Below are positions 1 through 6,007 of a stretch of DNA of 7,593 nucleotides, piece after piece (position 1 is the first letter of the stretch; each line of letters starts with the position of its first letter). Below the pieces are notes generated by a model that worked only from the letters and a program-made list of their open reading frames with translations, was not told the origin of the DNA and ran no database searches. The stretch is from Acidilobaceae archaeon (GTDB lineage: Archaea; Thermoproteota; Thermoprotei_A; Sulfolobales; Acidilobaceae). A program made the translations under genes and the position numbers. Location of the stretch: contig JALUDK010000350.1 in assembly GCA_027044005.1 (NCBI GenBank), forward strand, positions 1 to 7,593, given 5' to 3'.

Positions 1-461
1 CCAGCTATCACCGCGTCGTGACCAAGGTCGTCAAGTAGGCTCTCAATCCGTCCCCGGTACTTGTGGTTGATCTTGTGGGTAGTGTAGGGGCATATGTAGC
101 CGCCCCGGGTGAGGGCTAGTATCATGCCCTTAAACATGATGACCCTGACATTGTGGCCGTCCATCTTCTCCTCCACTATGACCTCGTCTATGAAGTGTTG
201 GGGGACTGCCTTTGATAGGAGGAGGGCTCTCTTGATGTGGGGATATCCCTCCACCACCCTGTACTCCCTTGTAGCCTCGTCTATGAGGATGGTGGTTCCC
301 TCATAGTGGCCTGCCAGGTCGCGTCGCAGGGTTATGTACCTAATCCCCCTATAACGCATCACCCGGGTGGACTTGGACTCGAGGAGGCTCCTAGCCCTGG
401 CTAGGGGCACGCCTATAGCATCTGAGAGTATCTTAGCCAGGTCGCCTCCTCGGCCCTCCAT
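1..461 (-). CDS. ATP-dependent RNA ligase, Pab1020/Rnl3 family (N-terminal part, runs off left edge)
   Basis: The reading frame is open from an ATG at 461 to the window edge, giving 153 codons without a stop; the C-terminal part is missing. The protein has the nucleotidyltransferase motif I EKMDGHNVRV, with Lys99 as the expected AMP-accepting lysine, followed by a motif Ia-like stretch TRGGYICPYTT, as in the archaeal homodimeric RNA ligases typified by Pab1020 and MthRnl. These enzymes join 5'-phosphate and 3'-hydroxyl RNA ends and can circularise single-stranded RNA, using ATP. The position of the lysine, about 100 residues in after an N-terminal domain, fits that family rather than T4 Rnl1 or DNA ligases. 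The ATG is the first start after an in-frame stop at 486-488. The gene lies 61 bp after citrate synthase on the same strand but has its own TATA-like element. The biological role is uncertain in the family generally. Confidence 0.85.
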   Translation of the reverse strand, partial: MEGRGGDLAKILSDAIGVPLARARSLLESKSTRVMRYRGIRYITLRRDLAGHYEGTTILIDEATREYRVVEGYPHIKRALLLSKAVPQHFIDEVIVEEKMDGHNVRVIMFKGMILALTRGGYICPYTTHKINHKYRGRIESLLDDLGHDAVIA

Positions 462-500
462 TAATGTTATCCCTATGGAATATAGCTAGGCCGGTCTGGG

Positions 501-509
501 CTTAAAAAG
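501..509 (-). promoter_or_regulatory. Probable TATA box for the RNA ligase gene
   Basis: On the minus strand this reads CTTTTTAAG, about 40 nt before the ligase ATG. With the usual archaeal spacing of about 25 nt, transcription would start near 480, giving a leader of roughly 20 nt. It lies in the gap after the citrate synthase stop, so the ligase need not depend on read-through. No factor B recognition element was verified. Confidence 0.45.
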
Positions 510-522
510 GAAGGGTGATAGG

Positions 523-1710
523 CTACCTCTTGCACCTCTCCTCCAGCGGGGTGTACTTTAGACCTGTCGGGCCCACGTACTTCTCCGTAGGCCTGATGAT
601 CTTGTTGTTGGCTACCTGCTCCATGTAATGGCTGCTCCACCCTACTACCCTGCCCATGGCGAATATTGGGGTGTACATTGGTATGGGTATGCCCATCTGA
701 TAGTAGAGTATGGCTGTGTAGAGGTCTATGTTAGCAGGGAGGTTCTTGGCCTCCTTCATGACCTTCTCAGCCCTATGGATCACCTTGAGCCACGTCTCAC
801 CATCCTTCAGCTGCTTTATGTACTTAGCAGCAACGTCTGTCCTCGGATCGTGGACCTTGTAGACCCTGTGGCCGAACCCCATTATCTTCTCCTTCTTTGC
901 TAGCTTTTCCCTGATATACTCCTCTATAACCTCCTCCATGCTGCGGCCCTCCTTCTCGGCCCTCTCCTTGACCTCTAGGAACATGACCATGGCCTTCTCG
1001 TTGGCCCCACCGTGTAGAGGCCCCTTCAGGGCTGCTATCCCACCAGCTATAGCACTGTATAGGTCGCTCAGGGTGCTGGCTATTACCCTGACTGTGAACG
1101 TGCTCGCGTTGAAGCCGTGGTCCATGTAGAGGACTAGCGTGGACTCGAACGCCCTAGCCTCGGTCCTGCTTGGCTCCCTCCCTATTATCATCCTAAGCAC
1201 GTCGTAGGCGTGGTCTTCGTTGGGGTCAGGCTTGGGTAGTGTCCCGTTCCTCGAGAGGTGCCATCCGGCGGCGAAGAATACGGGTAGCTGCGCTATGATC
1301 CTTATCGCGTGATCATAGATGAAGTCGGGGTCGTAGCTCCAGTCTGGGGCGTAGAACTGGCCTAGGAGCGATACTCCATATATGCCATAGTACATGGGGT
1401 GGGTTGCAGGTACATGCTTCAACGCGTCGAGAACCTTCTCCGGGACCCTGCCACGCCAATAGTCGATGGCCCTCTTTATCTCCTTCAGCTCGTCCTCGCA
1501 GGGAAGCCTCCCCTTCAGGAATAGGTGGGCTGCCTCGTAGAAGGAGGCATTAGCACCGATATCATCGATCGTATATCCACGATATATCGTGTGCTCTCCC
1601 TTCGGGTCGACACCGCTTATAGTGGTCTCATCGACTATAACGTTTACGAGGCCCTTGGGGACTACTATATAATTGCCCTCGGTCTTGCACTCAACCTTAG
1701 CCTTGCTCAT
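523..1710 (-). CDS. gltA: Citrate synthase
   Basis: This 395-residue protein condenses acetyl-CoA and oxaloacetate to citrate, the entry step of the oxidative TCA cycle, in the cytoplasm. Length and motifs fit the short archaeal/bacterial dimeric type. The N-terminal YRGY motif is at 43-46. Active-site residues are present in order: His198 (MDHGFNASTF), His233 (PLHGGANE), His281 (GFGHRVYK), Arg290 (DPR), Asp329 (NIDLYTA) and Arg354 (AMGRVVGW); Arg373 (IIRP) is the likely arginine contributed across the dimer. I chose the ATG at 1710 over an in-frame ATG at 1746, because a strong SD sits just before it and would otherwise be translated. The gene is divergent from the LEA-like gene and upstream of the RNA ligase. 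A 2-methylcitrate synthase activity cannot be excluded from sequence, since the two enzymes share these residues. Confidence 0.96.
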   Translation of the reverse strand: MSKAKVECKTEGNYIVVPKGLVNVIVDETTISGVDPKGEHTIYRGYTIDDIGANASFYEAAHLFLKGRLPCEDELKEIKRAIDYWRGRVPEKVLDALKHVPATHPMYYGIYGVSLLGQFYAPDWSYDPDFIYDHAIRIIAQLPVFFAAGWHLSRNGTLPKPDPNEDHAYDVLRMIIGREPSRTEARAFESTLVLYMDHGFNASTFTVRVIASTLSDLYSAIAGGIAALKGPLHGGANEKAMVMFLEVKERAEKEGRSMEEVIEEYIREKLAKKEKIMGFGHRVYKVHDPRTDVAAKYIKQLKDGETWLKVIHRAEKVMKEAKNLPANIDLYTAILYYQMGIPIPMYTPIFAMGRVVGWSSHYMEQVANNKIIRPTEKYVGPTGLKYTPLEERCKR

Positions 1711-1724
1711 AACCCCTCCACCTC
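1711..1724 (-). promoter_or_regulatory. Double Shine-Dalgarno that fixes the citrate synthase start
   Basis: On the minus strand the 14 nt before the ATG read GAGGTGGAGGGGTT. GAGGTG matches the archaeal 16S 3' end with 8-nt spacing, and GGAGGGG follows just downstream. This supports the start at 1710 and argues against the upstream ATG at 1746. Confidence 0.8.
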
Positions 1725-1754
1725 GTGCAACGGCTTTGAGATACATGTATATAT

Positions 1755-1766
1755 GTAATTTTAATC
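1755..1766 (-). promoter_or_regulatory. Probable citrate synthase promoter (TATA region)
   Basis: The minus strand here is AT-rich (GATTAAAATTAC), 45-56 nt before the ATG, which would place a transcription start near 1735 and leave a leader that still contains the SD. A second TATA-like run, ACATATATAC at 1745-1754, is the alternative. Between this region and the SD lies the perfect 10-bp palindrome ATACATGTAT at 1741-1750. Confidence 0.4.
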
Positions 1767-1793
1767 TATCTAATAGCTATTGCCATGCCTCCG

Positions 1794-1806
1794 TATTAAC
1801 TAAAAA
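1794..1806 (+). promoter_or_regulatory. Probable TATA box for the LEA-like gene
   Basis: The AT-rich run ATTAACTAAAAAC lies about 35-40 nt before the GTG start and predicts a transcription start near 1825-1830, so the transcript would be leaderless or nearly so. It is divergent from the citrate synthase promoter, about 40 bp away. Confidence 0.4.
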
Positions 1807-1835
1807 CACTGGCCCTAATAATACCATGCCCCCGG

Positions 1836-2504
1836 GTGGTTGGAGGCGTGGCGGCGGGCCTGGAGGAGAGGTTAGAGAGGCTGGAGAAGTGGTATAGGAG
1901 GAGCAGGATACTGGGCACGGTAAAGACGGTGTTCTACATAATACTAATCCTGGGCGTAGCGGTCTACCTGTACGACATTAATAGGGCCGCTGGGGAGTGG
2001 ACCGTTGAGGTGGGCAGGCCCGAGATATACCCTGCCGGGATCACGAGCGTGGAGATGAGGATCCCGCTCGAGATCTACAATCCCAGCGATAAGATCATGG
2101 CGAAGATGATATACTACAGGATATACGTGAACGACTATTACGTGGGGGACGGGTTCCAGCCATACCTAGACCTGCCCCCGGGGTGGAGCAACCACACCCT
2201 ACAGTTCAGGGTGGACCTTACAAGGGTGGGGTGCGGCCTAGCCTCCACCCTATCCGAGGCCAGCAACTTGACGGTAGAGCTCAGGGGATACGCTATGGTC
2301 GACTTATACATATTTGGCAAGGTACCGTGGAGAACCATAACAGTATCCTTCGACAAGGAGGTTGCTGGTGTGGAGACCCCAAGCCTCGGGGAGGCAGCGA
2401 GGGCTTTGGAGCTGGTCAACACCATGTGTAGGATGATTGAGGATATGGGTACAGGGGGTGAGGCGGGAGGCGGGGGCCTGGGGCTCCCCCTGCCTCTGCC
2501 TTAG
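1836..2504 (+). CDS. Membrane-anchored protein with LEA14/WHy-like domain, function unknown
   Basis: This 222-residue protein has a charged, possibly coiled N-terminus (AAGLEERLERLEKW, 6-19), one hydrophobic segment at about 28-47 (VKTVFYIILILGVAVYLYDI), then a beta-rich domain at about 55-172 resembling the LEA14 / water-stress-and-hypersensitive-response fold. The markers are IPLEIYNPSDK with the conserved Asn-Pro at 82-83, a VNDYYVGDG strand pair, and PPGWSNHTLQFRVDL. The segment is probably an N-terminal anchor with the domain outside the cell; three NxS/T sites (119-121, 144-146 and possibly others) would allow N-glycosylation. The tail is Gly/Leu/Pro rich. The start is uncertain: GTG at 1836, or GTG at 1848, which has GGGTGG 8 nt upstream. 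It converges on sufD, overlapping it by 4 bp. The LEA-like call rests on pattern recognition; the function is not known. Confidence 0.72.
   Translation: MVGGVAAGLEERLERLEKWYRRSRILGTVKTVFYIILILGVAVYLYDINRAAGEWTVEVGRPEIYPAGITSVEMRIPLEIYNPSDKIMAKMIYYRIYVNDYYVGDGFQPYLDLPPGWSNHTLQFRVDLTRVGCGLASTLSEASNLTVELRGYAMVDLYIFGKVPWRTITVSFDKEVAGVETPSLGEAARALELVNTMCRMIEDMGTGGEAGGGGLGLPLPLP
2447..2483 (+). other. Candidate G-quadruplex motif at the end of the LEA-like gene
   Basis: Five G-runs of 3 to 5 (2447-2449, 2454-2458, 2465-2467, 2472-2476, 2480-2483) are separated by loops of 3 to 6 nt, which meets the usual four-tract rule. The motif encodes the Gly-rich tail of the plus-strand gene and ends 17 bp before the end of the convergent sufD. 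GGGGG at 2472-2476 could instead pair with CCCCC at 2486-2490 in a hairpin. Whether it folds is unknown. Confidence 0.4.
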
Positions 2505-3637
2505 AAGATGTCTGTGGGCTCGAGGCCAAGCTTGCCGGCGGCGCCGGAGTACTCTATGATGCCTGTGATCATCAGCTTCTCCAGTTCCTCCCTGCTGAGT
2601 CCCCTGCTCCTCATGTAGAACACGTGGTCCTCCTGTATAGTGGTGACTGAGGCCTCGTGGTTCGCCTTAACCACGTCCCCGCTGTGTATCTCCAGCATGG
2701 GTATGGCGTATCCCCTGGCGGGCTCTCCTAGTATGGTCACGTGGCTCTCCACCTCGGAGCTGGCCCACTGGGCCTCGGCGTCTATCTTAGCCAGGCCCCT
2801 CTGGGCTAGGTAGCCGTTGGTCAGTACCACGCCGCGGGCGCTTATGAAGCCCTCAGACTCTGGACCCCTGTGTATCGCGTTTAGCAGGAAATCTGTCTTG
2901 GTGCTGCTCCTGGCAACGTTGCTGGCCCTGGCGTCTAGCCTAGACCTCCTGCCCTCGAGTATGTATGTCTCCTCATACCTAGTCATGGCGCCGCCCGCGG
3001 TGAGGCCCCTAGCCTCTACCTGGGCCCCCTCGTATAGCCTGGCGTGCAGTATCTTGTAGACTGCGTGGCTCGGGTGGTGTAGGGTTAGGTATGTGGCGTC
3101 CAGCCTCGAGTCCTCCCGTGCTATTACCTCGACCACGAGGGTCTTGAGGGCATCGGAGCTGCCGGCGTAGTCTAGTAGCTTGAGGTCCAGCCTCGCCCCT
3201 CTGCCTATTTCCAGTATGATATGGTGGCCCAGGTACCCGTCGCCCCCGGTGCTGGCTACGACTAGGCTCGCCTCCTCGCCCGGGTTGACCCTGATGTAGG
3301 CGCCCGTGGTCCACATGTAGGCGTGGTAGGCGTGCATCTTTGTCGTTACTCCTACTAGGCTCATGGGCTCGACTGGGGACTCCTCCCTGCTTATGTCGAT
3401 AACCTCCACCTGGCTGGGGAGGTTGGATAGCCTAAGCGCTGTGCCTAGGAGTATGTTGGGGTTGTGCCTGGCCAGCTGTGGTGGTAGTGGGTGCTCGTTG
3501 TACGCGTAGCCCTTATCCATCCTGGACTCGAATACGCTCCAGTCGGTGTAGTACCTGACCGTGGGCGTGTCTGCTAGGTACTGGAATGGCAGCTGGTCTA
3601 TCAGGCTCTTGTACCTCTCCCTGGCCTGCGCGCTCAT
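2501..3637 (-). CDS. sufD: SufD, Fe-S cluster assembly scaffold subunit
   Basis: This 378-residue SufB/SufD-family protein would form the SufBC2D scaffold with SufB and SufC for assembling Fe-S clusters in the cytoplasm. The N-terminal part (1-100) is variable. A right-handed beta-helix core spans about 100-330, and the family's helical end follows: NHEASVTTI with His327, matching the conserved histidine near the SufB-SufD interface, then the FYMRSRGLSREE motif at 340-351. It has no cysteine where SufB has Cys385, as expected for SufD. It starts 17 bp after sufB with an SD (GAGGAGGTG) overlapping the sufB stop, so translation is probably coupled. An out-of-frame ATG at 3641 is ignored. It is the last gene of the operon and its TAA overlaps the stop of the convergent gene. 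Length is slightly short to normal for the family. Confidence 0.93.
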   Translation of the reverse strand: MSAQARERYKSLIDQLPFQYLADTPTVRYYTDWSVFESRMDKGYAYNEHPLPPQLARHNPNILLGTALRLSNLPSQVEVIDISREESPVEPMSLVGVTTKMHAYHAYMWTTGAYIRVNPGEEASLVVASTGGDGYLGHHIILEIGRGARLDLKLLDYAGSSDALKTLVVEVIAREDSRLDATYLTLHHPSHAVYKILHARLYEGAQVEARGLTAGGAMTRYEETYILEGRRSRLDARASNVARSSTKTDFLLNAIHRGPESEGFISARGVVLTNGYLAQRGLAKIDAEAQWASSEVESHVTILGEPARGYAIPMLEIHSGDVVKANHEASVTTIQEDHVFYMRSRGLSREELEKLMITGIIEYSGAAGKLGLEPTDIF

Positions 3638-3646
3638 CCATCGCTA

Positions 3647-3655
3647 CACCTCCTC
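3647..3655 (-). promoter_or_regulatory. SufD Shine-Dalgarno overlapping the sufB stop
   Basis: The minus strand reads GAGGAGGTG, 9 nt before the sufD ATG, and its first base is the last base of the sufB TAG stop. This suggests translational coupling of sufB and sufD and supports the start at 3637. Confidence 0.8.
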
Positions 3656-5088
3656 TAGCCTACTGCCCCGAGCTCGCTGAACTCTAGCTGTATCACCTTG
3701 TGGAGCACGTTGGCGTACTCTACCGGTAGCTCCCCCATTATCTCGTCTAGGAAGCCGAGCACGATTAGGCTCTTGGCCTCGTCATCGGTTAGGCCCCTGC
3801 TGGTGAGGTAGAATAGCTGCTGCTCGCTGAGCCTCCCTGTCTTGGCCTCGTGGCTCACGTATGCGGTCGGCTCGTCTACCTGGTTGTGTGGGAACGTGTG
3901 GGCCTTGCTCTTCCCGTCGAGTATCAGGCTGTCGCACTCGACGTGGGCGCTGGCGTTCTTGGCACCCTTCAGGATCCTGACGATCCCGCGGTACACGTTT
4001 ACTCCCCCGTCGGCGCTTATACTCTTGTTTATGATCTTGCTCCTGGTGTGGGGAGCTACGTGTATCACCTTGCTACCGCTATCCTTGAGGTATGGGCCCT
4101 TGCTTAGCGTCACCACCACGCTCCTGGTGCTGCTGTATGGGCCCTTGAGTATGGTGCTGGGGTAGACGTAGGTCATCTTGCTCCCTATGCTGCCCTCTAC
4201 CCAGTCGATCCTGGCCCCCTCCTCTGCTATGCCCCTCTTGTTGTTGAAGTTGATCACGTTCCTGCTCCAGTTCTGGATGGTGGTTATCTTTATGGTGGCG
4301 TTCTTGTGGGCGTACGCCTCCACCATGCCGTTGTGGAAGCTGTAGCCCACGAACCTTGGGGCGCTGCACCCCTCTATCCAGTGCACGTAAGAGCCCTCAT
4401 CTGCGACTATCAGGCTGTGCTCGAACTGGCCCTCGCCCTGTCTTCCTATGAGGAAGAAGGACTCTATGGGCTCCCTCACCTTGACCCCTGGGGGGACGTA
4501 GATGAACGTGCCCCCGCTCCATAGGGCCCCGTGGAGTGCGGCGAACTTGTGGTCTGCTGGGGGGAACACCTTGAGGAAGTACTTCTTCACCAGGTCCGGG
4601 TACTTCTGCACAGCCTCCTCTAGTGGGAGGACTATCACGCCCTTCTTCTTGAGGTACTCCTTCATCCTGGCGTACACTGTCTCGCTGTCATAAACCGCTA
4701 CCAGGCCGGAGAGGAACTTTGCCTCCAGCTCTGGTAGGCCTAGCTTCTCGTAGTACTTCCTCATGTAGTCTGGCAGGTCTTCCCAGTCCTGGGTGAACTC
4801 TGCCTCGGGCTTCACATAGTGTGACAGGGCGTCTAGGTCTATCTCCTCTATGCCTGTCAGCCAGCGTGGCATGGGCAGCTTGTAGAATAGCTCTAGGCTC
4901 CTGAGCCTTAGGCGCCTCATCCAGTCTGGCTCCTTCTTTATCCTGCTGATCTCCTCTACTAGGCTCCTTGTTATCTTACCCTTCAGCTCGACCTCGGCCC
5001 TCGGAGGCTTGTCGAGCCACCCGAGGATCTCGGGGCTGTCGGCCCCCTTGAGTATGTCTTCCCTAATCTTAACGGCCTGCTCGGCCAC
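3655..5088 (-). CDS. sufB: SufB, Fe-S cluster assembly scaffold subunit
   Basis: This 477-residue protein is the SufB core of the Suf Fe-S scaffold, on which sulfur and iron are assembled before transfer to apoproteins. The N-terminal helical part (about 1-130) is followed by VPPGVKVREPIES (198-210), HWIEGCSAPRF with Cys241, and the long beta-helix. The functional C-terminal patch is intact: Cys385 in VECDSLIL, aligned with the essential E. coli Cys405, then His413 and Glu414 in SHEAKTGRL, and FYLTSRGLTDDEA (426-438). The length is normal. The start is a GTG at 5088, supported by GGGGTGG 6 nt upstream. It follows sufC after 40 bp and precedes sufD by 17 bp. No SufS, SufE or SufU is seen nearby, so the sulfur donor must be encoded elsewhere or be sulfide, as proposed for some archaea. 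Confidence 0.97.
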   Translation of the reverse strand: MAEQAVKIREDILKGADSPEILGWLDKPPRAEVELKGKITRSLVEEISRIKKEPDWMRRLRLRSLELFYKLPMPRWLTGIEEIDLDALSHYVKPEAEFTQDWEDLPDYMRKYYEKLGLPELEAKFLSGLVAVYDSETVYARMKEYLKKKGVIVLPLEEAVQKYPDLVKKYFLKVFPPADHKFAALHGALWSGGTFIYVPPGVKVREPIESFFLIGRQGEGQFEHSLIVADEGSYVHWIEGCSAPRFVGYSFHNGMVEAYAHKNATIKITTIQNWSRNVINFNNKRGIAEEGARIDWVEGSIGSKMTYVYPSTILKGPYSSTRSVVVTLSKGPYLKDSGSKVIHVAPHTRSKIINKSISADGGVNVYRGIVRILKGAKNASAHVECDSLILDGKSKAHTFPHNQVDEPTAYVSHEAKTGRLSEQQLFYLTSRGLTDDEAKSLIVLGFLDEIMGELPVEYANVLHKVIQLEFSELGAVG

Positions 5089-5103
5089 GCCAAACCACCC
5101 CTC

Positions 5104-5119
5104 TTTTTACGGTGTTAAA
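5104..5119 (-). promoter_or_regulatory. Element before sufB resembling the one before sufC
   Basis: The minus strand reads TTTAACACCGTAAAAA in the 40-bp sufC-sufB gap, about 16-31 nt before the sufB GTG. It aligns with the sufC element TTTAACACGCGTTAAA with one gap and one mismatch. It could be an operator or an internal TATA-type promoter for sufBD. TTTAA is common in archaeal promoters, so chance similarity remains possible. Confidence 0.35.
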
Positions 5120-5128
5120 GTTCAGGGG

Positions 5129-5908
5129 CTATATTGTGGAATCCTTACCCTCAACGTACCTCCTCCTTATATACGCGTAGCCCCTCTCCTCGACTAGGTC
5201 CGCAAGCTCCGGGCCGCCCTGCACGGCCACCCTACCATCGATAAGCACTGTTACCATGTCGGGCTTCACGTACTTGAACATCCTGGCGTAGTGGGTGATT
5301 AGCATCACGCCGCGCCCCTGCTCCTTGAGGTTGACCAGGTACTCGGAGACCTTCCTGACACCGTCAACGTCCAGCCCGCTGTCTGGCTCGTCTAGAATGA
5401 TTATCCTGGGCTCCAGTATGAGGGCTTGTAGGAGCTCGCTCCTCTTCTTCTCACCACCGCTGAAGCCGACGTTGATCTCCCTCTGTAGCAGGTCCCTGGA
5501 TAGGCCTAGCTCCTCTGCTAGCGAGTACATTCTCCTCACGATCTTGGGATCCCTAACCCTGGTGAGGTCGCTGGATCCCTGCCTCTTGTTGAGCGCCGCT
5601 ATCATGAGTGTGGTTAGCCTCACGCCCGGTATCTGGGGCGGGTCCTGGAGGGCCATGAATAGGCCCTTGAGGGCCCTCTCCTCTGTGGGCAGGTCTAGTA
5701 TGCTCTCCCCGTCGAGCCTTATATCGCCCCTCTCTACCTCGTAGCCCTCCCTGCCCATTATGGTGTAGGCAAGTGTGCTCTTACCGCTCCCGTTGGGGCC
5801 CATTATGGCGTGTATGGTCCCGTAGCCCACGTTCAGCGTGACGCCCTTGAGCACCTTCTTGCCGTGGACGTTGACGTGGAGGTCTACAACCTCTAGGCCC
5901 TTCGACAC
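5129..5908 (-). CDS. sufC: SufC, ABC-type ATPase of the Suf complex
   Basis: This 259-residue soluble ABC ATPase drives conformational change of SufB/SufD during Fe-S cluster assembly; it has no membrane partner. Visible motifs are Walker A GPNGSGKST (37-45), Q-loop Gln88 (MALQDPP), signature FSGGEKKR (149-156), Walker B IIILDEPDSGLD (169-180) with catalytic Glu174, and switch His206 (LITHYARM). The LQDPPQIPGV stretch and SGGEKKR signature are typical of SufC rather than of transporter ATPases. The start is a GTG at 5908 with AGGTG 7 nt upstream. It is the first gene of sufC-sufB-sufD and shares a 99-bp divergent promoter region with the thioredoxin-fold gene. All nucleotide-binding residues are intact. 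Confidence 0.97.
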   Translation of the reverse strand: MSKGLEVVDLHVNVHGKKVLKGVTLNVGYGTIHAIMGPNGSGKSTLAYTIMGREGYEVERGDIRLDGESILDLPTEERALKGLFMALQDPPQIPGVRLTTLMIAALNKRQGSSDLTRVRDPKIVRRMYSLAEELGLSRDLLQREINVGFSGGEKKRSELLQALILEPRIIILDEPDSGLDVDGVRKVSEYLVNLKEQGRGVMLITHYARMFKYVKPDMVTVLIDGRVAVQGGPELADLVEERGYAYIRRRYVEGKDSTI

Positions 5909-5919
5909 GGTCGCCCACC

Positions 5920-5935
5920 TTTAACGCGTGTTAAA
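5920..5935. promoter_or_regulatory. Inverted repeat at the predicted sufC transcription start
   Basis: TTTAAC-GCGT-GTTAAA has perfect 6-bp arms around a 4-bp spacer. It begins 12 bp before the sufC GTG, overlaps the T of the SD, and covers the transcription start predicted from the TATA box. This is a natural place for a repressor site, and a related element occurs before sufB. No regulator has been identified. Confidence 0.4.
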
Positions 5936-5952
5936 TACCAGGGCTGGGGGCA

Positions 5953-5960
5953 CTTAAATG
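5953..5960 (-). promoter_or_regulatory. Probable sufCBD operon TATA box
   Basis: The minus strand reads CATTTAAG, centred about 48 nt before the sufC GTG, predicting transcription from about 5930 and a short leader that carries the AGGTG SD. It sits beside the TATA-like run of the divergent plus-strand gene, so the two promoters almost overlap. Confidence 0.55.
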
Positions 5961-5968
5961 CTTTAACA
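5961..5968 (+). promoter_or_regulatory. Probable TATA box for the thioredoxin-fold gene
   Basis: CTTTAACA lies about 40-47 nt before the GTG at 6008, predicting transcription near 5990 and a leader holding the GGGGGAT SD-like run at 5995-6001. It directly abuts the sufC TATA box on the other strand. Confidence 0.45.
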
Positions 5969-6007
5969 AGGACACGCATAATAGACGAGCCAGCGGGGGA
6001 TAAGAGG

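Noticed and set aside
1711..1746. Citrate synthase start at the upstream ATG (MYLKAVARGGGV)
   Set aside because: These codons include the strong GAGGTGGAGGGG SD for the ATG at 1710, and the added residues do not resemble the family N-terminus.
1673..1897. Plus-strand frame with an ATG at 1826 near the predicted transcription start
   Set aside because: The peptide is a short Gly/Arg-rich run with no family features, overlapping the LEA-like gene in another frame.
3009..3314. Frames of 60 to 150 residues inside sufD, sufB, sufC and citrate synthase on either strand
   Set aside because: They are shadows of high-G+C coding sequence, with low-complexity composition and no SD or promoter.
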